Source: UBA1275 sp002323515
Lineage (GTDB): Bacteria > Bacteroidota > Rhodothermia > Balneolales > Balneolaceae
Reading direction: 5' to 3'
Assembly (NCBI GenBank): GCA_964007875.1
Contig: CAXGAH010000004.1
Location: forward strand, 1-64,000
Length of the DNA: 64,000 nucleotides
Every line of letters starts with the position of its first letter. The stretch's first letter is position 1. The position numbers were made by a program, and so were the translations under genes. Shown in pieces: positions 1 through 8,308 of this stretch. The notes under the pieces were generated by a model. That model saw only the letters and a program-made list of their open reading frames with translations. It did no database searches and was not told where the DNA came from.

Positions 1-566
1 AGTTTGGACCTCGAGCACTTGGAGCAAGAAGTATTATTGCTGATCCGCGGCGTAGTGACATGCAAAAAAAATTAAACCTAAAGATAAAATATCGCGAATC
101 GTTTCGTCCTTTTGCTCCTTCTGTGCTTTGGGAAGACGCTCAAGAATATTTTGGTTTAGAACACCCCTCGCCGTATATGTTATTGGTTTACCCGGTTTCC
201 GAAAAGCATAGGTATGAACTGCCCGAAGGGTTCCATTCATTCAGTTTGCGTGAAAAATTAGGTGTCGAACGTTCGGATATCCCTGCTATCACACATATTG
301 ATTTCTCGGCTCGTGTGCAGACGGTACACTCTGAAATCAATCCTGATTATGCATCTCTTTTGCAGGCATTTAAAGACAAAACTGGTCTTGGAATGCTTAT
401 AAACACCTCTTTCAATGTTCGAGGAGAACCCATTGTATGTAGCCCAGCTGATGCCTATGAGTGTTTTATGGATACAGAAATGGATGTTTTGGTGTTGGAT
501 GAGTATGTTTTACTTAAATCGGAGCAACCCAAGTGGGTCAAAAAACGTATGTTTGAAAAAGATTAA
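1..566 (+). CDS. carbamoyltransferase, C-terminal part (5' end outside window)
   Basis: This is the 3' part of a NodU/CmcH-type carbamoyltransferase, a family that transfers carbamoyl from carbamoyl phosphate to a hydroxyl group of sugars or natural products. The frame is open from base 3 and begins inside the family signature FGPRALGARSI, followed by ADPR and SFRPFAPSVL, then LINTSFNVRGEPIV near the C-terminus, all typical of the C-terminal domain. The ATG at base 60 is internal, because the conserved motif lies upstream of it. It is followed closely by a DUF5989-like and an SxtJ-like gene, a grouping I recall from other bacteria. The acceptor substrate cannot be told from this fragment. Confidence 0.87.
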   Translation, partial: FGPRALGARSIIADPRRSDMQKKLNLKIKYRESFRPFAPSVLWEDAQEYFGLEHPSPYMLLVYPVSEKHRYELPEGFHSFSLREKLGVERSDIPAITHIDFSARVQTVHSEINPDYASLLQAFKDKTGLGMLINTSFNVRGEPIVCSPADAYECFMDTEMDVLVLDEYVLLKSEQPKWVKKRMFEKD

Positions 567-587
567 GCTAATTTAAAGACACAAAAC

Positions 588-737
588 ATGGAATTATTAA
601 AAGATTTATGGGGATTTATGAAGGAGCGCAAGAAAATCTGGTTGGCTCCTGTGATTGTTATATTGGTACTTCTAGGTGCCTTAATTGTTATTGGTGGAGG
701 ATCTTCTATTGCCCCATTTATCTACACCTTATTCTAA
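588..737 (+). CDS. small membrane protein, DUF5989-like
   Basis: This 49-residue protein starts MELLKDLWGFMKERKK and then has one hydrophobic helix (about residues 17-38) ending in a glycine-rich GGGSS turn. The layout of a short basic N-terminus, one transmembrane span and a terminal IYTLF matches the DUF5989 family usually found beside SxtJ and NodU-type carbamoyltransferases. It lies 21 bases after the carbamoyltransferase and 12 bases before the SxtJ-like gene, so the three are probably one operon. The family has no known biochemical role that I can state. Confidence 0.72.
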   Translation: MELLKDLWGFMKERKKIWLAPVIVILVLLGALIVIGGGSSIAPFIYTLF

Positions 738-749
738 GGTCAGGTACCA

Positions 750-1136
750 GTGATTCAAAAAAGCCTTAAAGAGCTACATAATGATCTCATGACTCCTAAG
801 ACTCAGTTAGTCATGGTGGTGGGTTTCTGGGGCATAGCCTGGTTTTTAGAACTCCAGTGGTTAGAGTATGCAGCCATTGGTTTGGGTGGGTTGTTCATTG
901 CGCTTCCCAGTGTGGGAAACCGGATTGTATGGCTATGGTACCGGCTTGCCTTTGTGCTTAGCTTGTTGGTGAATCCGGTGGTATTAGGCGCGGTATATTG
1001 GCTTTTTATTAGCCCAATTGCATTATTGTTTAGACTTTTTGGTAACGATCCACTCCAAAAAAAGGCTCCATCCCAATCTAATTATCAGATTCGCAATAAA
1101 ACCTATGAGGCCAGGGATTTGAAATTTCCTTGGTAG
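750..1136 (+). CDS. SxtJ-family membrane protein
   Basis: This 128-residue protein has about three to four hydrophobic segments (near residues 20-35, 40-55, 63-85 and 88-98) and a polar C-terminal tail. Length, topology and position after a DUF5989-like gene and a carbamoyltransferase suggest the SxtJ family, named from the saxitoxin cluster but widespread in cell-surface polysaccharide loci. No catalytic motif is visible. It is probably the last gene of the operon, since the next gene is on the opposite strand. Assignment rests mainly on context and topology. Confidence 0.68.
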   Translation: MIQKSLKELHNDLMTPKTQLVMVVGFWGIAWFLELQWLEYAAIGLGGLFIALPSVGNRIVWLWYRLAFVLSLLVNPVVLGAVYWLFISPIALLFRLFGNDPLQKKAPSQSNYQIRNKTYEARDLKFPW

Positions 1137-1177
1137 ATGCTAATGAAAAAACTAGCCAACAGGCGATAGCCCTTTGT

Positions 1178-1633
1178 TTATACCTTTACTAAACTCAACG
1201 CATTCACACAATATCGAAGACCAGTGGGTGCGGGGCCATCTGGGAAAACATGCCCTAGGTGGGCATTACAGCAATTACACACGATCTCGATACGCATCAT
1301 CCCGTGGGAAGAATCGGCAAGGTAGCCAACCACGTTGTTTTGAACTGGTTGGGTAAAAGAGGGCCAACCAGAATAGCTTTCGAATTTTTCGCTGGCATCA
1401 AATAATTGGGTTTGGCAGCAAGCACAAGCGTAGAGGCCGGGTTCAAATTTGCTGCATAGTTCACTCGACCATGGTCGCTCGGTACCCTTTAACCGGGTAA
1501 TGGCAAAAACTTCATCATCTAAGGCCGATTTCCACTGTTCATGGGACTTTTCAATGCGCTTTGGGGGCTCTGGATTGCCTTTTATAGCGCGATTTTCTAC
1601 TTCTTTCCAATTCATTAAGAGGGGAGTGGACAT
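1178..1633 (-). CDS. msrB: peptide-methionine (R)-S-oxide reductase
   Basis: MsrB reduces the R form of methionine sulfoxide in proteins, using thioredoxin. The 151-residue protein carries the SelR domain. Two CxxC zinc pairs are visible (C70/C73 and C119/C122), with SGWPSF at 88-93, HLGHVFPDGP around 125-134, and catalytic C142 in LRYCVNALSL. The usual active-site Cys is present, so it should be active, but no second resolving Cys is obvious. No signal peptide is seen, so it is probably cytoplasmic. It starts 14 bases after the upstream GlmM-DUF1460 frame and is likely co-transcribed with it. Confidence 0.93.
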   Translation of the reverse strand: MSTPLLMNWKEVENRAIKGNPEPPKRIEKSHEQWKSALDDEVFAITRLKGTERPWSSELCSKFEPGLYACACCQTQLFDASEKFESYSGWPSFTQPVQNNVVGYLADSSHGMMRIEIVCNCCNAHLGHVFPDGPAPTGLRYCVNALSLVKV

Positions 1634-1647
1634 GATATTTCGTTTGA

Positions 1648-3969
1648 TTAAACGTCGGTTGGCCTAGCTACCATAATGCCGGTGTGTTTGGATGCTGGGC
1701 GTAAAAAATAGGACAAGGGTTCTTTGGAAACCTCTACTTTCTGGTTGGTCTGAGAGGCATGCATGAGGTGAAATTTCCCCTGAGCCTTAACTACAATACC
1801 AACATGAGAGACATCTAACCCTGAAATATCGGTGGTGAAGCCTACTATGTCTCCCTCGTTAAGCTGTGCTTCCATGGCCGCATAATCCTTCTTAGGAATG
1901 TAGGCATAGTGTTTTCTGGATAGCTTCTGTTCTATTTGTTGAATCTGCACCACATAGCTTGGATTGCTTGCCAAATGCTTATACGCATCGGGATGCTCGG
2001 ACATAAACCCAAGACGATTCGGGTATGGTGCGCCAAATTGATCGGCTGGAGTTTCTACCAAATCAGATGCGGCATTATCATAAATCCACTCACTGAAATA
2101 GTGAAGTCGGCTAGTATAGGCCCCTCTTTTACCGTCTCTATATCGAATAGCTTCCAACTCTTTTGCGTAATATTCAAAGCTTTGAGTCTTGGATTTTAGC
2201 GTTCTGGATAAAGCCAGTAGGTGTTCGGCATAAGTGGTGCAATCGAGCTCTCGTAAATTGATAATTAGCTGCTCTTGATCGGTTACCTCCAGCGCATGCG
2301 CCACATAAGGTTGTCCCTCGAAAAAGCGACCTATTCTTGGAATTAGCTCGGCAACTCTCTCATTTTTGTTTGGGCTAAATTGCATCATAACTTCATGGAA
2401 AATGGCCACATCCTGCTCGGTATATACCCAATCCTGTTGTTGTTCAGCCCTACTGGCTCGTGTATCTAGGGTGGCCTCCATAGATGCTGAATCAATGCTA
2501 AGGTTTTGTGCTGTTTGAGCACGAGAGCTTTCATAAGAATCCTGACTCGAAATGTGTCCATTTTTTGGGGTGCATGACATGCCAACAAATGCCCATAAAA
2601 CCAGCAAAAGAACCCCAAAACGTGAGGCAATTTGATGTTTAATTCGTTTGGCAAAAGCATGGGCAGCCTCTACACTAGGTCCCTCGGCGTAAATCCGGAC
2701 AATAGGTTCAGTATTCGAAGGGCGTAGATGAACCCAACCTTCTTCAAAATTCACTTTGACCCCATCGGTGGTGTCCGGTTTTAGATCGGCGTAATGATTC
2801 TGAATCATGGACAGCACCTCAGAAGCTTGGGCTCCGAGTTGATCGAGTTGAATCTTATTTTTACTCATGTGAAAGGTAGGCCAACTGTCCCGATATTCGG
2901 AGGCGATGAGATCTCGTTCGGCTAGTAATTGAAGGGTGATAGCAACCCCAACTAAGGCATCTCGTCCATAATGCAGGTCAGGTAAAATTACCCCACCGTT
3001 ACCCTCTCCTCCAATAACCGCACCCACTTCTTGCATTTTTTTGACCACATTAATTTCGCCAACGGCCGATCGGTGGCACTTTTGGTCATACTTGGCGGCA
3101 ACTTCGTCACAAATACGTGAGGAGGATAGGTTGGTTGCTGAAGGGCCTGGGTTTTTTGATAGGATAAAATCGAACGCTGTTGCTTGAGTATATTCTTCTC
3201 CAAACAAGCGACCTTTATCGTCAACCAAAGCGAGTCGATCGGCATCAGGATCGGTAACTATACCTAAGTCAGCTTGCTCTTTTTTTACCAATTCACAAAT
3301 TTCTCCCAAGTGCTCAGGTAGGGGTTCTGGGTTGTGTGGGAAATGACCATTTGGTGTACAGTGGATAGCTGAAACCCTAACCCCAAGTCGTTCTAATAGG
3401 GCTGGAATTGCGTAGGAGCCAGCTCCATTGACGGCATCTACTGCAACCTTAAAGTTTTTGCTTGCAATGCAATCGGCATCGATGAAGGGAAGGGCTAAAA
3501 TCGAATCTATATGGTAATCTATTAGGGTAGTGTCCTCTATTTCTTCGCCTAAATGAAAGGCATCTACATAGGAAAACGCTCCCTTATCAGCCAGTGCCAT
3601 TACGGCTTTGCCTTGCTCGACATCTAAGAATTCACTTTTGCTATTTAATAGTTTGAGGGCGTTCCATTCCCCTGGATTATGACTGGCGGAAATGATAATT
3701 CCACCTTGAGCTTTATACTTGAAGACCCCCATAGCAACAGTTGGGGTGGGAACAATACCCACTCGGATCACATTACATCCCACGCTTCGAAGCGTGGCAA
3801 CCACAATATCTTCACATATCTTCCCAGAGATTCGAGAATCTCGACCTACGACTACCGTGCCACCTTGTAACCAGCTACCGTAGGCCGCGGTAAAACGACT
3901 TAAATTTTCAGGGGTTAAATCAGAACCAAATATGCCTCGTATACCCGAGATGGAAACCATTAATGCCAT
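1648..3969 (-). CDS. glmM: phosphoglucosamine mutase fused in frame to a DUF1460 lipoprotein-like domain
   Basis: Residues 1 to about 442 form a complete phosphohexomutase of GlmM type, which converts glucosamine-6-phosphate to glucosamine-1-phosphate for UDP-GlcNAc. The phosphoserine loop SASHNP (S96), metal loop DPDADR (240-245), sugar loop GEGNGG (321-326) and phosphate loop RPSNTEP (416-422) are all visible. Without a stop, the frame continues into a hydrophobic stretch ending in a lipobox-like GMSC (C466), then a DUF1460 domain (about 515-773) with C577 in LDCTTY, H722 in VSHVG and H737 in LMHAS. DUF1460 proteins resemble cysteine peptidases or amidases acting on peptidoglycan. A cytosolic enzyme joined to an exported domain is odd; the second part was probably a separate lipoprotein gene. 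Confidence 0.85.
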   Translation of the reverse strand: MALMVSISGIRGIFGSDLTPENLSRFTAAYGSWLQGGTVVVGRDSRISGKICEDIVVATLRSVGCNVIRVGIVPTPTVAMGVFKYKAQGGIIISASHNPGEWNALKLLNSKSEFLDVEQGKAVMALADKGAFSYVDAFHLGEEIEDTTLIDYHIDSILALPFIDADCIASKNFKVAVDAVNGAGSYAIPALLERLGVRVSAIHCTPNGHFPHNPEPLPEHLGEICELVKKEQADLGIVTDPDADRLALVDDKGRLFGEEYTQATAFDFILSKNPGPSATNLSSSRICDEVAAKYDQKCHRSAVGEINVVKKMQEVGAVIGGEGNGGVILPDLHYGRDALVGVAITLQLLAERDLIASEYRDSWPTFHMSKNKIQLDQLGAQASEVLSMIQNHYADLKPDTTDGVKVNFEEGWVHLRPSNTEPIVRIYAEGPSVEAAHAFAKRIKHQIASRFGVLLLVLWAFVGMSCTPKNGHISSQDSYESSRAQTAQNLSIDSASMEATLDTRASRAEQQQDWVYTEQDVAIFHEVMMQFSPNKNERVAELIPRIGRFFEGQPYVAHALEVTDQEQLIINLRELDCTTYAEHLLALSRTLKSKTQSFEYYAKELEAIRYRDGKRGAYTSRLHYFSEWIYDNAASDLVETPADQFGAPYPNRLGFMSEHPDAYKHLASNPSYVVQIQQIEQKLSRKHYAYIPKKDYAAMEAQLNEGDIVGFTTDISGLDVSHVGIVVKAQGKFHLMHASQTNQKVEVSKEPLSYFLRPASKHTGIMVARPTDV
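2572..2643 (-). other. lipoprotein signal peptide buried inside the glmM-DUF1460 frame
   Basis: Codons 443-466 of the fused frame read as a full lipoprotein signal: basic start (I)KHQIASR, hydrophobic core GVLLLVLWAF and lipobox VGMSC with the cysteine at 2574-2572. It begins exactly where a normal GlmM would end. The codon at the expected start is ATT, a rare start codon, and no ATG, GTG or TTG lies close by in this frame before the hydrophobic core. It could therefore be a rare ATT start, a start lost by mutation, or a sequencing error that removed a stop and start. Confidence 0.6.
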
Positions 3970-3982
3970 ACCATATATTTTG

Positions 3983-6025
3983 TTAATTCAAGGCCCGTTG
4001 GAGTTGTGCCTTCCATTGTTGTATACCCGGAAAATTAGGGGTTATTGCGATCACTTCCTCAGCAATCTCCATGGCTTGCTGGTAATTCTTATTTAATCCG
4101 TAGGCACCAGATAAATTATAGAGCATTTGAGGATCACTAGGAGAAAGCGCTCTAGATTCTAAAAGTAAGGTAATACCGCGCTGCAAATCGCCTTTTTGGA
4201 CCATAATGGCCCCTAGCATCTTGGTAGTGTAGGCATCCTTGGGTTGTATGGAATAGGCCTGTTCTAGTAGAGGTTCTGCAGCGTCAAAATTATTTTGGTT
4301 TAATTGAACTTGTGCGGCGAACACATAGGGTGAATCGTTCCAGGGTTGATTTCTAATAAGTCCCATATATTCTAGGAATGCTTTCTCTGGTCGGTTGGTA
4401 CGCTCATAAATTCCCCCTAGTTCTACTTTGGATTCATCCCAACTTTTGGAAGCATGCACTGCTAAAAAAGCTAAAGAGTCAGCTGGCCCTAAGGGTTTAT
4501 AGCCTTGTTGATAGGGGCGAGCATTGTTTGAGAGAACAAAAGGAAATCCCTGTTTTAGGGTTCGCACGCGATGATAGGCCACTCGGTGGTCGAAATCGCT
4601 CAGGTACATGCCCTCTTCGTAGGCTTCGAATTCCTGTAGAATGAGGTCCTGTTCAATGAGGATGTTGCCGGTTTGACGCTCACTTCCTGAATCATTCAGT
4701 GAGATTTGTACCCAATCGGCTAGACTTTTGTTTTTTAGCATGACTTGGGCAAAGCTTGCACCCATCAGAAAATACCCCTTGGCGTTGGGGTGGAGATGCT
4801 CTAGCATGAGTTCATCACCTATAATGCCATTTGGGCTATGCTCTACGAAGGTTTCATAGACAGGGACATAATGAACCTGTTCGTAAGCGGTAGCTTTTTC
4901 ACGAATGATTTGGTTAATCGACTCTGGTGCTCTGAATTTTAATCCGTCTAGATCCTTTGCGAATGCAAACCGGGTTTGCGCAGCATCGGCGTCACCATCA
5001 ACCAGAAGGGATTGGCCTTCTTGGAAGATCGTTGAGGCTAGGGGTAGGGGTTGTTCTTGGGCATCAAGGGCAACCGGCACGTCAACAAAAGGCGCTTGAT
5101 CTTTGTAGTTACTGGCTAAGCTGCCTAGCCATACAGGTATTCCTTGTTGGGTAAATATGTCTAAAATTGCACTTAGGTTGCTATCAAATTGATGAATGGC
5201 CAGTTGATGTTTTGGCCCATCAAGGGCAATTGACCGGGAGTTGATAATTCGCTCCATGAGGGTGGCATTAGGGTCAATTTCTTGGCCACCAAACAGGGAG
5301 GCTGTCCATTTTCCCGCACCTACAATGGTGTTTCGCAGGAGTAAAAAAGTTTTGTATTGCTGGAGTTTTAGATAGCCGCGAACAAACCATGGAAAGCCTC
5401 CTAGATTTTCGTTGGAGCCTACCCCTAAAGCTCCATAAAACTCATTATGCCCAGCATAAATGAGAATAGCATCGGGTTTTTGTTGGAGTATTTCAGCTAC
5501 TTGATCGTATAGAGTATACGAGCTGATGGCACTAATGCCGACGTTTACTACTTCTACCTGTTTATCGGGCATGCGATCTTGCAGTATGTCTTTGACCACA
5601 CGAGAATAGGTGCCATTAAAGCCATAGGGATATCCCGCTGCTGAAGAACCACCCATGGCAAAAACGCGGTATATGTCGGGCGTTTTTTCTTGTTTAAATA
5701 CGTCTATGGAAGGATTGGGAACGGTTTTAGTGTAGAAAAAGTAACGGGCAGCAAAATTTGGGTTGGGTATATAATACTCGTTTTTTCCGATTCCCGGATC
5801 TGAAAACAAAGATAGGTCACCCATATAATTCCCCCACCGGAGTCCACTTTCTAATAAAAGAAAAAAGATCAGAGGTATGGCCGCCGTAATTCCGTAGAAC
5901 AGAAGAGTTCGCTTGTTAGAACGGGTAGAACGTACAGCTGAATCTTTTGAAGCCCGTTCTTTTGCGAAGGTACTATGCTTTTTTTTTGAGCCTATTTTTT
6001 TGGTATCCAAGGATTTTCTAGACAT
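3983..6025 (-). CDS. membrane-anchored SGNH/GDSL-like hydrolase with C-terminal TPR repeats
   Basis: This 680-residue protein has a basic N-terminus, one transmembrane helix (about residues 41-60), an SGNH-like domain (about 110-430) and TPR-like helices (about 530-680). SGNH blocks are visible: MGGSSAAGYPYG for the Ser block, YAGHNEFYGA for the Asn block and LEHLHPNAKGY for the His block. Such proteins often act as esterases or acyltransferases on cell-surface glycans. The carbamoyltransferase/SxtJ cluster lies nearby, and I recall SGNH-TPR proteins near such clusters, so a role in surface polysaccharide modification is a fair inference. Its first 34 bases overlap the end of the adenosyltransferase gene upstream. 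Confidence 0.75.
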   Translation of the reverse strand: MSRKSLDTKKIGSKKKHSTFAKERASKDSAVRSTRSNKRTLLFYGITAAIPLIFFLLLESGLRWGNYMGDLSLFSDPGIGKNEYYIPNPNFAARYFFYTKTVPNPSIDVFKQEKTPDIYRVFAMGGSSAAGYPYGFNGTYSRVVKDILQDRMPDKQVEVVNVGISAISSYTLYDQVAEILQQKPDAILIYAGHNEFYGALGVGSNENLGGFPWFVRGYLKLQQYKTFLLLRNTIVGAGKWTASLFGGQEIDPNATLMERIINSRSIALDGPKHQLAIHQFDSNLSAILDIFTQQGIPVWLGSLASNYKDQAPFVDVPVALDAQEQPLPLASTIFQEGQSLLVDGDADAAQTRFAFAKDLDGLKFRAPESINQIIREKATAYEQVHYVPVYETFVEHSPNGIIGDELMLEHLHPNAKGYFLMGASFAQVMLKNKSLADWVQISLNDSGSERQTGNILIEQDLILQEFEAYEEGMYLSDFDHRVAYHRVRTLKQGFPFVLSNNARPYQQGYKPLGPADSLAFLAVHASKSWDESKVELGGIYERTNRPEKAFLEYMGLIRNQPWNDSPYVFAAQVQLNQNNFDAAEPLLEQAYSIQPKDAYTTKMLGAIMVQKGDLQRGITLLLESRALSPSDPQMLYNLSGAYGLNKNYQQAMEIAEEVIAITPNFPGIQQWKAQLQRALN

Positions 6026-6537
6026 CCGCTTTGGTGGTTCTCATAGCGCGCAAGTACAAACAAAAAGTCACTTAGACGGTTCAAGTACTGAAGCACCATG
6101 TTGTTAATTTTTTCTTGATTGCTGCTAACCACGGCTAATCGTTCAGCGCGACGGCAAACAGTACGGGCATGATGCAGTGTAGCACCAACCATACTTCCAG
6201 AAGGTAAAATGAAATTTTTCAGGGGCGGAAGACTTTCTTCCATGAAATCTATTTTTTGTTCTAGGTACTTCACTTCTTGCTCAGAGATTCGATCGATTCG
6301 GGCATCGGAATGGAATGGAGTAGCTAAGTCAGCACCTAAAATAAAGAGCTGATGTTGGACCTCATTAATGACTTCACCGGTGAACTGTTGATATTCATTG
6401 GCTATGGCCACACCTAAAATAGAATTTAATTCGTCTACGGTGCCATAGGTTTCGATGCGAATACTATGTTTTGAGACACGGTCACCACCGAATAGAGCAG
6501 TTTGTCCTTGATCACCTTGTTTGGTATAGATTTTCAT
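5992..6537 (-). CDS. ATP:cob(I)alamin adenosyltransferase, PduO type
   Basis: The 181-residue protein transfers the adenosyl group of ATP to cob(I)alamin to make coenzyme B12. It begins with the family pattern MKIYTKQGDQGQTALFGG (ATP-binding N-terminus), followed by the TYGTVDELNS segment and, near residue 130, RTVCRRAER, which is typical of PduO-type enzymes. The length is normal for the family. The start is supported by the conserved motif beginning at residue 2. It is the first gene of a minus-strand run, and its 3' end overlaps the SGNH-TPR gene by 34 bases. No other B12 genes are in this window. Confidence 0.92.
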   Translation of the reverse strand: MKIYTKQGDQGQTALFGGDRVSKHSIRIETYGTVDELNSILGVAIANEYQQFTGEVINEVQHQLFILGADLATPFHSDARIDRISEQEVKYLEQKIDFMEESLPPLKNFILPSGSMVGATLHHARTVCRRAERLAVVSSNQEKINNMVLQYLNRLSDFLFVLARYENHQSGCLENPWIPKK

Positions 6538-6665
6538 AAATTACGTTCTGAATGAATTGGTTGAATAGTACTAAAAAATTATGGGTGTTAACAATCTTGA
6601 ATATATGGTATGTTTGAAACAAATGACCCATTCTAAGCTAAACAACAAAACGATTAGTCGTAAGT

Positions 6666-7439
6666 ATGTCTGTTTATTTTCTTCTTTTGTTCGTCGTATC
6701 GTCTTTTTCACTCTCAACAACTGTTGAGCAGGAAACCCAAGATTCACGTTTCTCTGTAGAACCTGAGAATCCCATGGCCCTTATTCAGCGGATGGTTGAG
6801 CGATACCAGGAGGATTGGTATACTCACCTGACTTTTGATCAAAAGACGACATTTTATACAGCAGACGGACAGGTTGAGCGAGTACAATGGTGGTATGAAG
6901 CCATGGAAACACCTGGAGCACTTGCCATACATTTTGATGAGAAAAATTCTGGGAATGGGATACTCTTTAAAGATGGGGTTCAATACGGCTATGCTAATGG
7001 CCAAGCCATCCAGGAAATGCCCAGAGTGCATGATTTATTGGTGTTGGGCTTTGACATATACAAGCAAGCTCCTGCCAAAAGTATGGAACAGCTCAGCTCC
7101 GTTGGCTATGATATGACCAAAATGTACACTGACGAGTGGCAAGGTAAAGCGGTTTGGGTAGTTGGAGTGGATACTCCCTCGGATAGCTTGTCTCAATTTT
7201 GGATAGAAAAAGAGCGTTTATTATTTGTTCGTAGTTTGAAGCCTGGTAGGGCTGGAACCATGCAGGAAGTCCAATTTAACAAGTACGAACCCATAAAAGG
7301 GGGGTGGGTAGCTCCCGAGGTTGTATTTACTATGAATGGACAGCGAATGCTCTACGAGGAATACTTCAATGTTCAGGTGCCAGCAACTCTAGACTCCGCC
7401 ATTTTTAACTCGGCCACATTTTTAGAGGCCGCTTGGTAG
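6666..7439 (+). CDS. exported LolA-like protein
   Basis: The 257-residue protein starts with an uncleaved-looking or Sec-type signal peptide (hydrophobic residues 4-17), then a soluble region. The pattern of repeated beta strands with RMVERYQEDW near residues 40-50, TFDQKTTFY and later WIEKERLLFVRS fits the LolA/LolB-like fold that binds lipids in the periplasm. Bacteroidota have several such paralogues of unknown cargo, so this need not be the main LolA. No catalytic residues are evident. It stands alone between divergent and convergent neighbours, with a possible weak terminator just downstream. Confidence 0.6.
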   Translation: MSVYFLLLFVVSSFSLSTTVEQETQDSRFSVEPENPMALIQRMVERYQEDWYTHLTFDQKTTFYTADGQVERVQWWYEAMETPGALAIHFDEKNSGNGILFKDGVQYGYANGQAIQEMPRVHDLLVLGFDIYKQAPAKSMEQLSSVGYDMTKMYTDEWQGKAVWVVGVDTPSDSLSQFWIEKERLLFVRSLKPGRAGTMQEVQFNKYEPIKGGWVAPEVVFTMNGQRMLYEEYFNVQVPATLDSAIFNSATFLEAAW

Positions 7440-7463
7440 AAAAGGTGTTTGTTTTTTAATTAC

Positions 7464-7485
7464 CTATCTCGTGAAGGAGAGATAG
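7464..7485 (+). terminator. possible weak terminator hairpin
   Basis: A perfect 7-bp inverted repeat, CTATCTC and GAGATAG, with an 8-base loop, lies 24 bases after the LolA-like gene. It is followed by a short T-containing stretch (TTGTTTT) rather than a solid T-run, so strength is doubtful. It also sits between convergent reading frames. Confidence 0.35.
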
Positions 7486-7549
7486 ACTTGTTTTAGCAGT
7501 TAAATCAGTCTTAGATAGTTGGGCGTACCGCTAATTCACTCCACTCCCA

Positions 7550-8155
7550 TCAAACGGCGAGATGCTCCAAGCTTCGAAGCTCAAAGTGCAGGTCGTCATG
7601 TATGTCTTCATATAGATCCCAACTAACCTGAAAAGACCGACGCACCTGCATTCCAAATTCTGAGGATATCAGTGGTAACTGCCATTGATGCATCCACTGC
7701 TTTATCAGATTTTCTTGATCATATGAATTATCAATCTGCAACAGGTAAAAGGTTTGCTACGAAATAAGCTCGGCTTGGTTAATGGCCAAATCTGTTGCAT
7801 CTGAATAAGCTAAAAACAGTCCGGATTTTCCTAATTTTGTCCCTCCATACTCTCGTATAACCACCGCTAAGGTATTCACGATTTAGTGATGATGTAGCCG
7901 ATGTAAAATAGGAAGCTCGGCGGTACCTCTGGGCTCGCCATCGTCACTTTGGTGTTCTTGCTAATGAAGTTCAGTTTCGGTGTGTTCCAGCAGCCTCCAG
8001 GCCTAACAATGATGGGCTGCTGAGTAATATATTTTTCTTAATTGGTTCAAGTGGCTAGGGACTTCATCGGAATCTGAAATGGGAATTAAGTGGCAGTTAA
8101 AAACCGAAGATTTGATTTTAAGTGAGGGGTAATTGTTTTGTTCTGGCAAGAACAT
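7550..8155 (-). pseudogene. yigZ/IMPACT-family gene with four in-frame stop codons
   Basis: Read from ATG at 8155 to TGA at 7550, one continuous frame of 201 codons matches the YigZ/IMPACT family (usual length about 200). Recognisable are IKSSVFNCHLIPISDSDE, YYSAAHHC, the core DGEPRGTAELPILHRL and IVNTLAVVIREYGGTKLG, and a C-terminal half with QIDNSYDQENL. The frame is broken by TAG (8003-8005), TAG (7961-7963), TAA (7883-7885) and TAG (7757-7759), with no frameshift at all. Each stop could arise by one transition (for example from CAG, CAA or TGG). IMPACT proteins are conserved but poorly understood, linked to translation or nucleotide-related functions. Only the C-terminal 63 codons remain as an uninterrupted ATG frame. 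Confidence 0.85.
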
Positions 8156-8308
8156 GAAAAAAAGCTTTTTTTCTGTGGAAATATGGACGGAATCTAAAGA
8201 ACTTTAGCCATACAATTTATTATATTTCACCAATTCACTAGCTAAGAGCAGACGTAATTAAGCAATGCTCGGAACAGTGGTGTAAACTGCAGTATAAAAT
8301 CTATCATC

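Noticed and set aside
2466..2660. Separate 64-codon frame inside the GlmM-DUF1460 junction
   Set aside because: It runs in another phase of the fused gene with no motif; the lipoprotein signal is in the main frame.
7550..8155. A changed genetic code explaining the stops in the yigZ frame
   Set aside because: Neighbouring genes use TAA, TAG and TGA as normal terminators and none has internal stops.
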